Assembly: GCF_001612745.1 (NCBI RefSeq)
Contig: NZ_BDBA01000129.1
Coordinates: 1-36,245, forward strand
Reading direction: 5' to 3'
From: Nocardia amamiensis NBRC 102102
Lineage (GTDB): Bacteria; Actinomycetota; Actinomycetes; Mycobacteriales; Mycobacteriaceae
DNA length: 36,245 nucleotides
A program made the translations under genes and the position numbers. The notes beneath the pieces are model-generated. The model made no database searches and was not told the DNA's origin. It was given only the letters and a program-made list of their open reading frames with translations. Below are positions 1 through 6,825 of the stretch, piece after piece; the stretch's first letter is position 1; each line of letters starts with the position of its first letter.

Positions 1-2
1 GC

Positions 3-1034
3 CGGACCTGGCCCGCCGACGTCCGGCTGTCCGCTCCGCTCGCGCCGCGCATCGCGGTGCCGCGCGCCGAGGACTTGGCCGCGCTCAGCGAGCCGTATCG
101 GGAGGCGTTCACCCGCACTGTCGCCGGGGTCGCCGAGACGGGCGCGAAAACCGAAGAGATCGACATCTCCGTCCTGCTCGACGCCGCGCTGCTGCTCTAC
201 GACGGCGGGATCGTCGCGGAACGGTACGCGGCGGTCGGCGCGTTCCTGGACACCGCACCGGCAGGCGCCGACCCCACGGTCGCCGCCATTATCGGCGCGG
301 CGCGGGACAAGACCGGCCCCGCGTTCGCAGCCGACCTCGACGCGCTCGCCCACGCCAAAGCGGCAGCCGCCGAGCTGCTGCACGGCTTCGACGCCTTGCT
401 GCTGCCCACCACCACCGAACACCCCAGTATCGCTGCGGTGCAAGCAGATCCGATCGGGATCAACCGGCGGATGGGCACCTACACCAACTTCTGCAATCTG
501 CTCGATATGGCCGCCGTCGCCATCCCGGGCGCACCGACCGCCGACGGCGCGCCGTTCGGCGTCATGCTGGTAACTCCGGCCTTCGCCGACCAAGTTGCCG
601 TAGACCTGGCCGCTCGCCTGCTCGGCGGCGAGAACGCCCCGCTGCTGGTCGATCGGGGCGTCGACCTCGCCGTCTTCGGCGCGCACCTGCGCGGGCAACC
701 GCTGCACTTCCAGCTCGAGCAGCTCGGCGCCCGCTTCCTGGGCGAGATCCGGACCACCGACGCCTACCGCCTCACCGCGCTGGCCACGACACCGCCCAAG
801 CCGGGCCTGGTCCGCCACGGACCCGGTCTCGGCGCACCGATCGCGGGAGAACTCTTCCGCGTCTCGGAGGCCGGCCTCGGCCGCTTCCTCGCCGACCTCC
901 CCGCCCCCATGGCCCTGACCAGCATCGACCTAGCCGACAACCGCACCGCGATCGGCTTCACCTGCACCCACGACGCCGCGCGCACTGCCACCGACATCAC
1001 CCCCTACGCCAGCTGGCGAACCTACCTCCAATAA
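3..1034 (+). CDS. atzF: Allophanate hydrolase, C-terminal part (5' end outside window)
   Basis: The reading frame is open from base 3, so the gene begins upstream of the window. Allophanate hydrolase splits allophanate into ammonia and CO2, the second step of ATP-dependent urea degradation after urea carboxylase. The visible part holds the end of the amidase-signature domain (motifs LLLPTTTEHP, GTYTNFCNLLDM and GAPFGVML). It is followed by the small C-terminal domain typical of AtzF/DUR1,2 hydrolases, ending ITPYASWRTYL. The amidase Ser-Ser-Lys residues would lie upstream and are not visible. A urea carboxylase gene is expected upstream but cannot be seen. A hairpin begins 12 bases after the stop. 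Confidence 0.88.
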   Translation, partial: RTWPADVRLSAPLAPRIAVPRAEDLAALSEPYREAFTRTVAGVAETGAKTEEIDISVLLDAALLLYDGGIVAERYAAVGAFLDTAPAGADPTVAAIIGAARDKTGPAFAADLDALAHAKAAAAELLHGFDALLLPTTTEHPSIAAVQADPIGINRRMGTYTNFCNLLDMAAVAIPGAPTADGAPFGVMLVTPAFADQVAVDLAARLLGGENAPLLVDRGVDLAVFGAHLRGQPLHFQLEQLGARFLGEIRTTDAYRLTALATTPPKPGLVRHGPGLGAPIAGELFRVSEAGLGRFLADLPAPMALTSIDLADNRTAIGFTCTHDAARTATDITPYASWRTYLQ

Positions 1035-1045
1035 TCCCTTCTCCC

Positions 1046-1091
1046 CGAGTGGCACATGGTGGTGGAGTCTCCCGCAGCCGTGTGCCACTCG
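1046..1091 (+). terminator. Long hairpin after the allophanate hydrolase gene
   Basis: CGAGTGGCACA (1046-1056) pairs perfectly with TGTGCCACTCG (1081-1091), an 11-bp stem with a 24-base loop. It starts 12 bases after the stop. There is no U-tract, so termination is only inferred; it could also be a processing element or an operator. Confidence 0.5.
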
Positions 1092-1109
1092 ATTGCATGC
1101 CCGCAGATT

Positions 1110-1158
1110 TAGACGTTTGTGCTAGACAAATGTACTAGCGAGTGTTAGACATATGTCT
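1110..1158. promoter_or_regulatory. Operator-like cluster: three TAGACnnnTGT repeats
   Basis: Three copies of TAGACnnnTGT lie at 1110-1120, 1123-1133 and 1146-1156. The third sits inside a perfect 12-bp palindrome, AGACATATGTCT (1147-1158). The second is enclosed by inverted GCTAG/CTAGC arms (1121-1139). All are 38-86 bases before the monooxygenase start. The AT-rich palindromes look like TetR-family operators. AGACA and TGTCT half-sites also flank the P450 promoter near 4620-4641. Confidence 0.5.
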
Positions 1159-1195
1159 GAGACGTTTGGGCAACGTAGTGGGAGCCGAGGTAGTT

Positions 1196-2428
1196 ATGAG
1201 TGTCAAGTCCGTGAGTAGCCAGTTCCGAGTGCTCGTCGCCGGGGGCGGCATCGGCGGGAATGCCGTTGCGTTGCAACTGCTCCGGTCGGGGATACAGATC
1301 ACCGTTGTGGAGCGGGCAGTGGCGCCGCGGCCCGGCGGGCAGGCCGTCGACCTGCGCGGGCCGAGCCGGGAGGTGGCCGAGCGGATGGGGATGATGCCGG
1401 GTATCCGCGATCACCAGCTCGACGAGCGCGGCATGAAGTACGTCGACAGTAAAGGGCGGGAGATCCTGCGCATGCCCGCGGAGCTCTTCGAAGGCAAGGG
1501 CGGGGTCGCCGAAGTCGAGATCAGCCGAGGGGACCTCAATCAGGTACTGCTCGATCTGCTCGCCGCCGAGCGCGGCGTCGACTACCGCTACGGCGAGTGG
1601 GTCACCGCGATCGAGCAAGACGACGCAGGTGTCGACGTGACATTCGCCTCCGGTGCCACCGACCGATTCGACATCGTGATCGGTGCGGACGGATTGCACT
1701 CCGCGACCCGGCGCATGGTGTTCGGCCCAGAGGAGCAGTTCGCCACCTACCTCGGCGGATACATGTCCTTCTGCACCCTTCCGCGTCCAGAAGACCTGGA
1801 GCCGCATTGGTTTTCGATGCACTCGCTGGTCGGCGCCACGGGGCTGGGCATGCGGCCCGATGCCGACCCCAGCACGTGCAAAGCGCTCGTCGTGATCCGC
1901 GCCGAGGCGAATTCCGCACTGCGCCGGGATGCCGAAGCGCAGCAGCAGTTCATTCGCGAGCGATTGGCCGGCGGCGGCTGGGAGGCGGCCCGCATCGCCT
2001 CGGCGATGGCCGACGCACCGGACTTCTACTTCGACGAGCTGGCACGCATCGACATGCCGAGCTGGGTCCAGGGCCGGGTGGTGCTGCTCGGCGACGCGGG
2101 CTACTGCGGCTCGCCGCTGACCGGCCAGGGGACGGCCATGGCGCTGGTCGGCGCGTATGTCCTCGCCGGTGAAATCGCCGCGCACGCCGCCGAGCCGGAA
2201 CGCGGCTTGGCCCGCTACGAAGAGGTGCTGCGCCCCTTCGTGAAAATTGCGCAGCAGTTGCAGCCGGGCGGGCTGCACGCCATGACGCCCAAGACCGCCT
2301 TCGGCATTCGCGCAGGGCATCTGTTCAGCAAACTGATGATGTCGAAGGCGATGCGGCCGGTCATGATGCGAATGCTCAGCAAGACCGAGTCCTATGACCT
2401 GCCCGACTACTCGAGGGTGACTGTCTAG
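1196..2428 (+). CDS. FAD-dependent aromatic-type monooxygenase
   Basis: A 410-residue class A flavoprotein monooxygenase, expected to hydroxylate an organic substrate using NAD(P)H and O2. Near residues 11-30 there is a Rossmann GGGIGG dinucleotide fold. A GADGLHSATRR segment marks the middle of the protein, and the second FAD motif is LLGDAGYCGSPLTGQG. The ATG at 1196 was chosen because GAGCCGAGG precedes it and the FAD fold begins right after; an in-frame ATG further upstream falls in the operator region. Substrate is unknown: the family includes tetracycline-inactivating and polyketide-hydroxylating enzymes. The neighbouring convergent P450-TetR operon suggests a joint oxidative pathway. 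A hairpin follows the stop. Confidence 0.85.
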   Translation: MSVKSVSSQFRVLVAGGGIGGNAVALQLLRSGIQITVVERAVAPRPGGQAVDLRGPSREVAERMGMMPGIRDHQLDERGMKYVDSKGREILRMPAELFEGKGGVAEVEISRGDLNQVLLDLLAAERGVDYRYGEWVTAIEQDDAGVDVTFASGATDRFDIVIGADGLHSATRRMVFGPEEQFATYLGGYMSFCTLPRPEDLEPHWFSMHSLVGATGLGMRPDADPSTCKALVVIRAEANSALRRDAEAQQQFIRERLAGGGWEAARIASAMADAPDFYFDELARIDMPSWVQGRVVLLGDAGYCGSPLTGQGTAMALVGAYVLAGEIAAHAAEPERGLARYEEVLRPFVKIAQQLQPGGLHAMTPKTAFGIRAGHLFSKLMMSKAMRPVMMRMLSKTESYDLPDYSRVTV

Positions 2429-2439
2429 ACGCGTTGTCG

Positions 2440-2463
2440 ACCGGAGTCCCGCGCGGCTCCGGT
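2440..2463 (+). terminator. Hairpin after the monooxygenase gene
   Basis: ACCGGAG (2440-2446) pairs with CTCCGGT (2457-2463) around a 10-base GC-rich loop, 11 bases after the monooxygenase stop. There is no U-run. The rest of the 303-base gap to the tetR 3' end shows no convincing gene. Confidence 0.45.
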
Positions 2464-2692
2464 GAACGGCATGTCGGCCGGAGCATCGGAATGACACACC
2501 GTAACCAGGTGCCGAGCCGGCCTCAGGCCAAGATGGAATCGCCACGCGGACCGGGGGTATCCCGGGGTCGAGACGCACGGCGCGCAGAACGACGAGGCGG
2601 CCTCGGCGTCTCGCAGTCCATGAGCGGGCACTCGAACGGATCGAGGGGAATGCCCTGCACGACAGCGACTTCGCGCGCCACCTCACCGCCCT

Positions 2693-2745
2693 GTCAGTCG
2701 ATCACCGCTCCGTCGGGCGACCGTCGCCTCGTCAGTCGATCACCG
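2693..2745. repeat. Partial duplication of the tetR 3' end
   Basis: The 15-mer GTCAGTCGATCACCG occurs at 2693-2707 and 2731-2745, offset by 38 bases, and CGACCGTCG also recurs. The second copy encodes the last residues and stop of the tetR on the minus strand. The first is non-coding and looks like a tandem-duplication remnant. Confidence 0.55.
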
Positions 2746-3322
2746 TTCGACCGTCGAGCAAGAAAGGCAGCACGAAGGTGCGCAGTAGGGAACGTTCCTC
2801 GTCTTCCCCCGCGCCGGGCAAAGTCAGCAGCGATACCATCGCACGCACCACCCATTGGCCCACACGCTTGGCCGCGGGCGCGGGCAGTTCAGGACGGAAC
2901 CCGGCGACGAACTCCGTGGCGAGCGCGTCGACCACGCCTGGCGAATTCGCCAGCTGGGCAACGATTCCCGCGTTAGCCGGTTCGAACCAGACCGCCAGAT
3001 GCGGCGTCTTGCGCACCTCGTCGATCAGCGCGGTCAACGTATCGAGCAGCTGCTCCTCCGGCTTTGCGTTCGCCGAAACAGCCCGTTCCCGCCATACCCG
3101 GTCAACCAGTTGACGCGCCTCGCGCGCGGCGAAGGCCACGTAGAGCGCTTGTCGATTGTCGAAGTAGCGGTACAGCGTCGCCCTGGAACAGCCTGCTGCA
3201 TCCGCTACTTCGGCCATCCCTACCCCGCTGACCCCTTTGTCGATGAACAGCGCGCGGACCGCGTCGAGGATGCGCTCACCGGCCAGCTCGGCGCGGCCGT
3301 CGGCCAGCCAGTCGCCACTCAT
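2732..3322 (-). CDS. TetR-family transcriptional regulator, second gene of the P450 operon
   Basis: A 196-residue TetR-type repressor. The N-terminal helix-turn-helix is clear (VGMAEVADAAGCSRATLYRYF, about residues 34-54), followed by a helical ligand domain without a specific signature. The ATG at 3322 has AAAGGA seven bases upstream. It follows the P450 stop by 58 bases on the same strand, so the two are probably co-transcribed. A repressor encoded in the operon it controls is a common arrangement. It is the natural candidate to bind the AGACA/TGTCT sites at the P450 and monooxygenase promoters, but that is inference. Confidence 0.88.
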   Translation of the reverse strand: MSGDWLADGRAELAGERILDAVRALFIDKGVSGVGMAEVADAAGCSRATLYRYFDNRQALYVAFAAREARQLVDRVWRERAVSANAKPEEQLLDTLTALIDEVRKTPHLAVWFEPANAGIVAQLANSPGVVDALATEFVAGFRPELPAPAAKRVGQWVVRAMVSLLTLPGAGEDEERSLLRTFVLPFLLDGRTVID

Positions 3323-3380
3323 ACGGAGTCCTTTCCGGCGCGCTCGGAGCGCACTGCGGTCACACTCCGCGCCTGACCGC

Positions 3381-4607
3381 TCATGCCGTGCACCGGAACG
3401 GGAGGGTGGTCGGCCTGCGGACATAGGGACCGTTCGCGTACTCGACCGCGCCGATGTCGACCACGTACTCGGGGAACCGGTCGAGCAGTTCCTCGAGCGC
3501 GACGCGGGCTTGCATCCGGGCGGCGGCCGCGCCGAGGCAGTGGTGCGGCCCATGCCCGAACGTGAGGATGCGCTGCGGATTCCGGTCGATGTCGAGGGTG
3601 GCGGCATTCGGACCGAACGCCTGCTCGTCCCGGTTGGCGGACCCGAACACCAGCAGAACCTTGCGCCCGGCGGGCACTGTCTTTCCGGCCAGCTCCACAT
3701 CGCGCGTCGCGGTCCGCGCCAGCCCCTGCACCGGCGAGGTCAGCCGGGCGAACTCCTCCACCGCGACCCGAATCCGGTCCGGGTCGGCGGCGAGGGCGGC
3801 GCGCTGGTCCGGATGCTGTTGCAGCAGTTGCACCGCGCCGCCCAGCAGACCCGTCGTGGTGTCGTTTCCGCCCGCCACCATGGTCCAGGTGTAGGCCAGG
3901 ATTTGGACCAGTCCACGCACGTCCGCGTCGTCGGCGGCCATCCCCGCTCGAACGAGCAGGGACACGGTGTCGTCTCCGGGATCGGTGCGGCGGCGTTCGA
4001 TCAGCTCGGCGAAGTAGCCCATCATCTCCGCCGACGCCGCTTGGGCTCGGGTGTTCGTCCGGTCGATGCTGCCCGCGACGACGGCGTCGGTCCACCCGTC
4101 GAACCTCGCCCGGTCCTGCCCGGGCACGCCGAGGTAGTGCGCGACGACCATGCTGGGCAGCGGCTTGAACAGCTGCGCGACGATGTCGCCGCCGCCTTGG
4201 CTCGCCATGTCGTCCAGCCGGTCGCGCACGAATCGGCGGACCACCGGTTCGACCTCCTCCACTTGGCGCGGCGTGAACCCGCGGCCGACCAGTTTGCGAA
4301 AGTCGGTGTGCTGCGGCGGGTCCTGCATCACCAGCGGCGGATTGTCGGTGAGACCGAGTTCATCGAGTTCGCCGTATTCCACAGTGAGCCCGTCGCGCGA
4401 GGAGTACGTCTCGCTGTCGCGCGCCGCCGCGTACACGTGCTCGTGCCGGGTGAGCACCCAGTAGTCGTTCTCCGGTCGCGCGGCCGGTACGACGTGATGC
4501 ACCGGGTCCTGCTCGCGCAGCGCGGCGTACATCTCCCACGGCGACGCCCAGGTGGGGCCGGAACGAAGTTCGAAAACGGGAGCCGCCCGATACGCAACGT
4601 TCACCAT
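3381..4607 (-). CDS. Cytochrome P450
   Basis: A 408-residue soluble bacterial P450. Seen directly: I-helix AGGNDTT (residues 245-251), the K-helix ExxR as EFAR (285-288), and heme-binding FGHGPHHCLG with the thiolate Cys357. It needs ferredoxin and a reductase, neither of which is encoded nearby. The ATG at 4607 was chosen because a -10 box TACCGT ends exactly six bases before it, implying a leaderless message. An in-frame TTG at 4625 would lie inside the promoter. The tetR gene follows 58 bases downstream. Substrate is unknown; the adjacent FAD monooxygenase suggests consecutive oxidations of one compound. Confidence 0.93.
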   Translation of the reverse strand: MVNVAYRAAPVFELRSGPTWASPWEMYAALREQDPVHHVVPAARPENDYWVLTRHEHVYAAARDSETYSSRDGLTVEYGELDELGLTDNPPLVMQDPPQHTDFRKLVGRGFTPRQVEEVEPVVRRFVRDRLDDMASQGGGDIVAQLFKPLPSMVVAHYLGVPGQDRARFDGWTDAVVAGSIDRTNTRAQAASAEMMGYFAELIERRRTDPGDDTVSLLVRAGMAADDADVRGLVQILAYTWTMVAGGNDTTTGLLGGAVQLLQQHPDQRAALAADPDRIRVAVEEFARLTSPVQGLARTATRDVELAGKTVPAGRKVLLVFGSANRDEQAFGPNAATLDIDRNPQRILTFGHGPHHCLGAAAARMQARVALEELLDRFPEYVVDIGAVEYANGPYVRRPTTLPFRCTA

Positions 4608-4613
4608 GTATCG

Positions 4614-4642
4614 ACGGTAAGACAAAATATGAAAACTGTCTA
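4614..4642 (-). promoter_or_regulatory. P450 promoter with overlapping inverted repeat
   Basis: On the minus strand TAGACA (4642-4637) and TACCGT (4619-4614) are separated by 17 bases and fit -35 and -10 elements. The ATG begins six bases after the -10. AGACA (4641-4637) and TGTCT (4624-4620) form an inverted repeat spanning the promoter spacer, an ideal repressor position. A further CTGT-N5-ACAG palindrome lies at 4636-4648. Confidence 0.5.
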
Positions 4643-4648
4643 GAACAG

Positions 4649-5109
4649 GTTTCAGATCAGTCGGCCGGGCCGATCACCCACACAACCGGCCCGGCGATCC
4701 CCTTCCCCAAGTCGGGTTCGGTGCCGCACACCCGTTGGGTTACCTTCGGCAGCAGCAACGACCGAGTTCGGTGCCGGTCAGCTCCAGGAAGAGCCAGCGC
4801 GAGCGACCGCTCCGCACCCCATGCCCACCGGGCCGGCCACCCCTCGTAGACCGGCCCGGCGGACACCACCTCCGAGGCCCGACCTGTCACCCCTCGAGAC
4901 AGGTCGCTCCCTGGTTCCCGCCCCCGGTGGCTTGCCTCCCCGCGAGACCAAGAATGCAAGCGCGGGCTTGGCGCACCCTTAAGAACACCTTGCAAGATCA
5001 AATCCGCAGGTAGCGGAGCGTTACCAAGTGGTGACGTGGCAAGCTCCTGCCGCACCGCCGCAATCGCGGGATGATAGAGACAAGTGCGCGAAGAAGATTG
5101 GGAGCGACG
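4649..5109. other. Gene-poor stretch rich in secondary structure
   Basis: No convincing protein gene is seen between the P450 promoter and the small peptide gene at 5110. The long frames here lack ribosome sites and have poor codon bias. The stretch holds two strong hairpins (described separately), a repeated GTTCGGTGCCG (about 4715-4726 and 4765-4776), and CCCGCG/CGCGGG arms around 4943-4970. It probably encodes RNA or regulatory signals. Confidence 0.4.
4828..4905 (+). ncRNA. Candidate small RNA: paired hairpins with identical C-rich loops
   Basis: Hairpin 1 has a perfect 9-bp stem, CCGGGCCGG (4828-4836) with CCGGCCCGG (4851-4859). Hairpin 2 has a perfect 8-bp stem, GACCTGTC (4881-4888) with GACAGGTC (4898-4905). 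The stems are unrelated in sequence, yet both loops carry the octamer ACCCCTCG (4839-4846 and 4889-4896). Two hairpins with C-rich loops resemble the actinobacterial 6C RNA (B11 in mycobacteria), whose loops can pair with G-rich ribosome sites. 6C loops are defined by at least six C's and these have four, so it is either a divergent member or something else. RNA ends and strand are not determined. Confidence 0.4.
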
Positions 5110-5169
5110 ATGGAAACCGTGTTGGTCTGGATTCTGGCCAGCCTGCTCTACTGGTGGGGCTTGCTGTAA
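5110..5169 (+). CDS. 19-residue hydrophobic membrane peptide
   Basis: The translation is METVLVWILASLLYWWGLL. A ribosome-binding sequence GGGAG (5100-5104) lies five bases before the ATG. A perfect 9-bp hairpin follows nine bases after the stop. Almost the whole peptide could form one transmembrane helix, with three Trp and one Tyr toward the C-terminus and one acidic residue near the start. Codon choice is GC-rich and actinobacterial. No family is recognised. Possible roles are a small membrane-protein regulator, a type I toxin-like peptide, or a translated leader. It lies about 200 bases downstream of the paired C-rich hairpins. Confidence 0.5.
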   Translation: METVLVWILASLLYWWGLL

Positions 5170-5177
5170 ATGAACGA

Positions 5178-5202
5178 ACCTGGCCGTCCCGCCCGGCCAG
5201 GT
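5178..5202 (+). terminator. Strong hairpin after the 19-residue peptide gene
   Basis: ACCTGGCCG (5178-5186) pairs perfectly with CGGCCAGGT (5194-5202) across a 7-base loop, followed by CTACTAC rather than a U-run. Its place right after the peptide stop makes it a good intrinsic terminator candidate for a high-GC genome. Confidence 0.6.
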
Positions 5203-5340
5203 CTACTACAACGTCGCATAGCTTCCGCTCGAAGACTTCGCCGACAGGTGTCGCCCTCGGTTTGTCTCATGCGTGAACCCATTTACTCGGGCCACCGTTC
5301 CGACCCGCCCGTATGGCGACGACCACGATCCGTCTCCGCC

Positions 5341-5357
5341 ATGACGGAATCCGTCAT
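5341..5357. promoter_or_regulatory. Perfect 17-bp palindrome, probable operator
   Basis: ATGACGGA and TCCGTCAT are perfect inverted arms around a single A at 5349. The site lies 107 bases before the glyoxalase-fold gene. The size suits a dimeric TetR- or GntR-type repressor. Which regulator binds is unknown. Confidence 0.5.
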
Positions 5358-5463
5358 ATCAGCCGCGTTACGTGTCGGATCCCAGCGCATCCTCCGCGGA
5401 AACGGCCGCAGCGTGTGGCGTCGGTCCACACTCGGTCGCAACCGTTCCAAGAAGGAGTGAGAA

Positions 5464-5859
5464 ATGCTGACCGTGCTGCCCATCAGGTACGTCTCGGATG
5501 TGGAAGCGTGCCGTAAGTTCTACGCCGGTCTCGGGCTCGCGTTCGACTCCGATGCGAGTGTCGATGTCTGGGCGCAGCTTTCGGCCGATGCCGGGGCAGT
5601 CGGACTGCACGACTTCAGGGTGTCGAAGGGACGTCCGGCCGGATCGGTCGAACTCGGGTTCGCGACCGACGAGAAGCTGGAAGTGGTCGCGAGCCGACTG
5701 CGCGAGCAAGGCTACGACTACGAAATCTTCGACGAGGACTTCGGTCGCAGCCTGCGGGTCGTCGATCCGGACGGCGTGACGCTGCAGATCCAGGAGATCG
5801 ACATGGACGTCGCCAGGGCGTCCGCGGCGGCCGTGGCTACGCACGCGCGGAACGAGTAG
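5464..5859 (+). CDS. VOC-superfamily (glyoxalase/bleomycin-resistance fold) protein
   Basis: 131 residues, the size of a single VOC module with two beta-alpha-beta-beta-beta repeats. It opens with the typical pattern VSDVEACRKFYAGLGLAF and ends with VVDPDGVTLQIQEID. His and Glu residues (GLHDF near 49, QEID near 109) are possible metal ligands, but the full ligand set cannot be assigned by eye. The family includes dioxygenases, isomerases and drug-binding proteins, so no reaction is claimed. AAGGAG before the ATG is an excellent ribosome site. The 17-bp palindrome upstream suggests inducible control. It appears monocistronic. Confidence 0.82.
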   Translation: MLTVLPIRYVSDVEACRKFYAGLGLAFDSDASVDVWAQLSADAGAVGLHDFRVSKGRPAGSVELGFATDEKLEVVASRLREQGYDYEIFDEDFGRSLRVVDPDGVTLQIQEIDMDVARASAAAVATHARNE

Positions 5860-5966
5860 TACCCGCCGGTCCACGACCAGCGCCGTCGCCGAACGGGTTG
5901 TGGCGCGCATCACGAATTCGCGGCGGAATAGGTTGCGGCGACCGGTCGTTGAAGCTCCCTGTCGGC

Positions 5967-6075
5967 GTCCGGACAGCCCCGGGCCGCACCCTTCGTCGCT
6001 TCGAGCGACCACTCGCCGAGAGGCGCTTGTGGGACGTCGACCCGAGTCGTGACGTTGGCGTGGCGTCCGACAGCT
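5967..6075. repeat. Intergenic dispersed repeat, copy A
   Basis: This stretch matches 7265-7364 in the same orientation. Shared blocks in order are GTCCGGACA, CCTTCGTCGCTTCGAGCGA (19 identical bases), TTGTGG-ACGTCG, AGTCG and TGGCGTGGCGTCCG. The 19-mer contains a small hairpin (TCGCT-TCG-AGCGA). Both copies are non-coding, and together they bracket the tetR/deazaflavin pair at 6162-7245. Confidence 0.7.
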
Positions 6076-6076
6076 G

Positions 6077-6109
6077 AACGCCGTCAGGTTTCGCGACCTG
6101 GCGGCGTTT
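6077..6109 (+). terminator. Intrinsic terminator between convergent genes
   Basis: AACGCCGTCAGGT (6077-6089) pairs with ACCTGGCGGCGTT (6096-6108), a 13-bp stem with one G-U pair and loop TTCGCG, followed by TCTTC on the plus strand. It lies between the VOC gene (+) and the convergent tetR (-) and could serve both. It directly abuts repeat copy A. Confidence 0.75.
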
Positions 6110-6161
6110 CTTCACCAGTGGATTCCCGCCGGTGCAGGAACGCCGCCGCGCACAGTGGCGA

Positions 6162-6740
6162 CTAGCCGGCCAGATGCGTCGCGACCACGGGCGCGACCCG
6201 CGCGATCAGCTCCTCGACCGATTCCGAGGCGATCGGCTCAACCTTCAGGACATGGCGGAGGTAGGCGATACCGAGCAGTTGGGCCATCGCCAGATCGATC
6301 CTGAGTTCGGCATCAGGACCGGCAAGGGCGGAGGCGAGCTGCGGGTACAGCTGGCCCTGGATGAACTGCCGCACCAGGCCGGCTGATTCCTCATGGGTCG
6401 CCGCCCCCCGCAGGATCGCCAGCAGCGGGCCACGTGATTCCGGCTGTTCCCACGCCTCGAAGAACACCCGCGTCAGCCGGTCACCGATCTTTCCGCTCGC
6501 ACCGTCGATGATCCGCGCGGCGAGGTCGGCGGGCTCGAACGGCCATCCCATCGTGGCGCGAAACAGTTCCGCCTTGTTGCCGAAATAGTGCCGGATCAGT
6601 GCCGGGTCGACTCCGGCCGCAGCCGCGATGTCCCGCACGGTCGTCTTGTCATAACCGGATTCGGCGAACTTGCGGCGCGCGGTCGCCACGAGCACATCTC
6701 GGGTGTCGGTCTTGCCCGGTCGTCGTCCCAGCGGAGGCAT
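6162..6740 (-). CDS. TetR-family transcriptional regulator
   Basis: 192 residues. The N-terminal HTH is evident (TTVRDIAAAAGVDPALIRHYF, about residues 33-53), preceded by a basic tail with GRRPGKTDTR. The C-terminal helical domain resembles TetR proteins that control drug or lipid responses. The start at 6740 is supported by a minus-strand -10 box TAGAAT (6756-6751) ten bases upstream, which would give a very short leader. It is divergent from the deazaflavin-oxidoreductase gene at 6826 with 85 bases between, so local control of that gene and itself is likely but not shown. Confidence 0.9.
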   Translation of the reverse strand: MPPLGRRPGKTDTRDVLVATARRKFAESGYDKTTVRDIAAAAGVDPALIRHYFGNKAELFRATMGWPFEPADLAARIIDGASGKIGDRLTRVFFEAWEQPESRGPLLAILRGAATHEESAGLVRQFIQGQLYPQLASALAGPDAELRIDLAMAQLLGIAYLRHVLKVEPIASESVEELIARVAPVVATHLAG

Positions 6741-6762
6741 AGTGCTCGAAATTCTACAGCCG

Positions 6763-6792
6763 TTGACTTTCTTGCTTCGCCCCGCTTAGGCT
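6763..6792 (+). promoter_or_regulatory. Promoter of the deazaflavin-oxidoreductase gene
   Basis: TTGACT (6763-6768) and TAGGCT (6787-6792) are spaced by 18 bases, giving a transcript start near 6799 and a short leader. The element overlaps the divergent tetR promoter region, where TetR could block both directions. Confidence 0.5.
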
Positions 6793-6825
6793 CGACAGAG
6801 AACTCAACGAGTGAGGAGTTTTTCA

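Noticed and set aside
1145..2686. A 513-codon minus-strand frame opposite the monooxygenase
   Set aside because: Antisense shadow; the monooxygenase on the plus strand has two intact FAD motifs.
2434..2976. A 180-codon plus-strand frame after the monooxygenase
   Set aside because: It overlaps the tetR C-terminus, has no ribosome site or domain, and has antisense composition.
4777..4800. Resemblance to the SRP RNA core (GGTCAG...GGAAG..AGC)
   Set aside because: The conserved GGAAGG-AGCAGCC side is not intact and the surrounding sequence does not fold into the usual apical hairpin.
4828..4905. Calling the paired hairpins a definite 6C RNA
   Set aside because: The 6C family needs six or more C's in each loop; these have four in a row. 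Kept only as an ncRNA candidate.
5837..6115. A minus-strand frame over repeat copy A, similar to one over copy B
   Set aside because: Similarity of the translations is explained by nucleotide identity of the repeat. There is no ribosome site, and the frame crosses a terminator.
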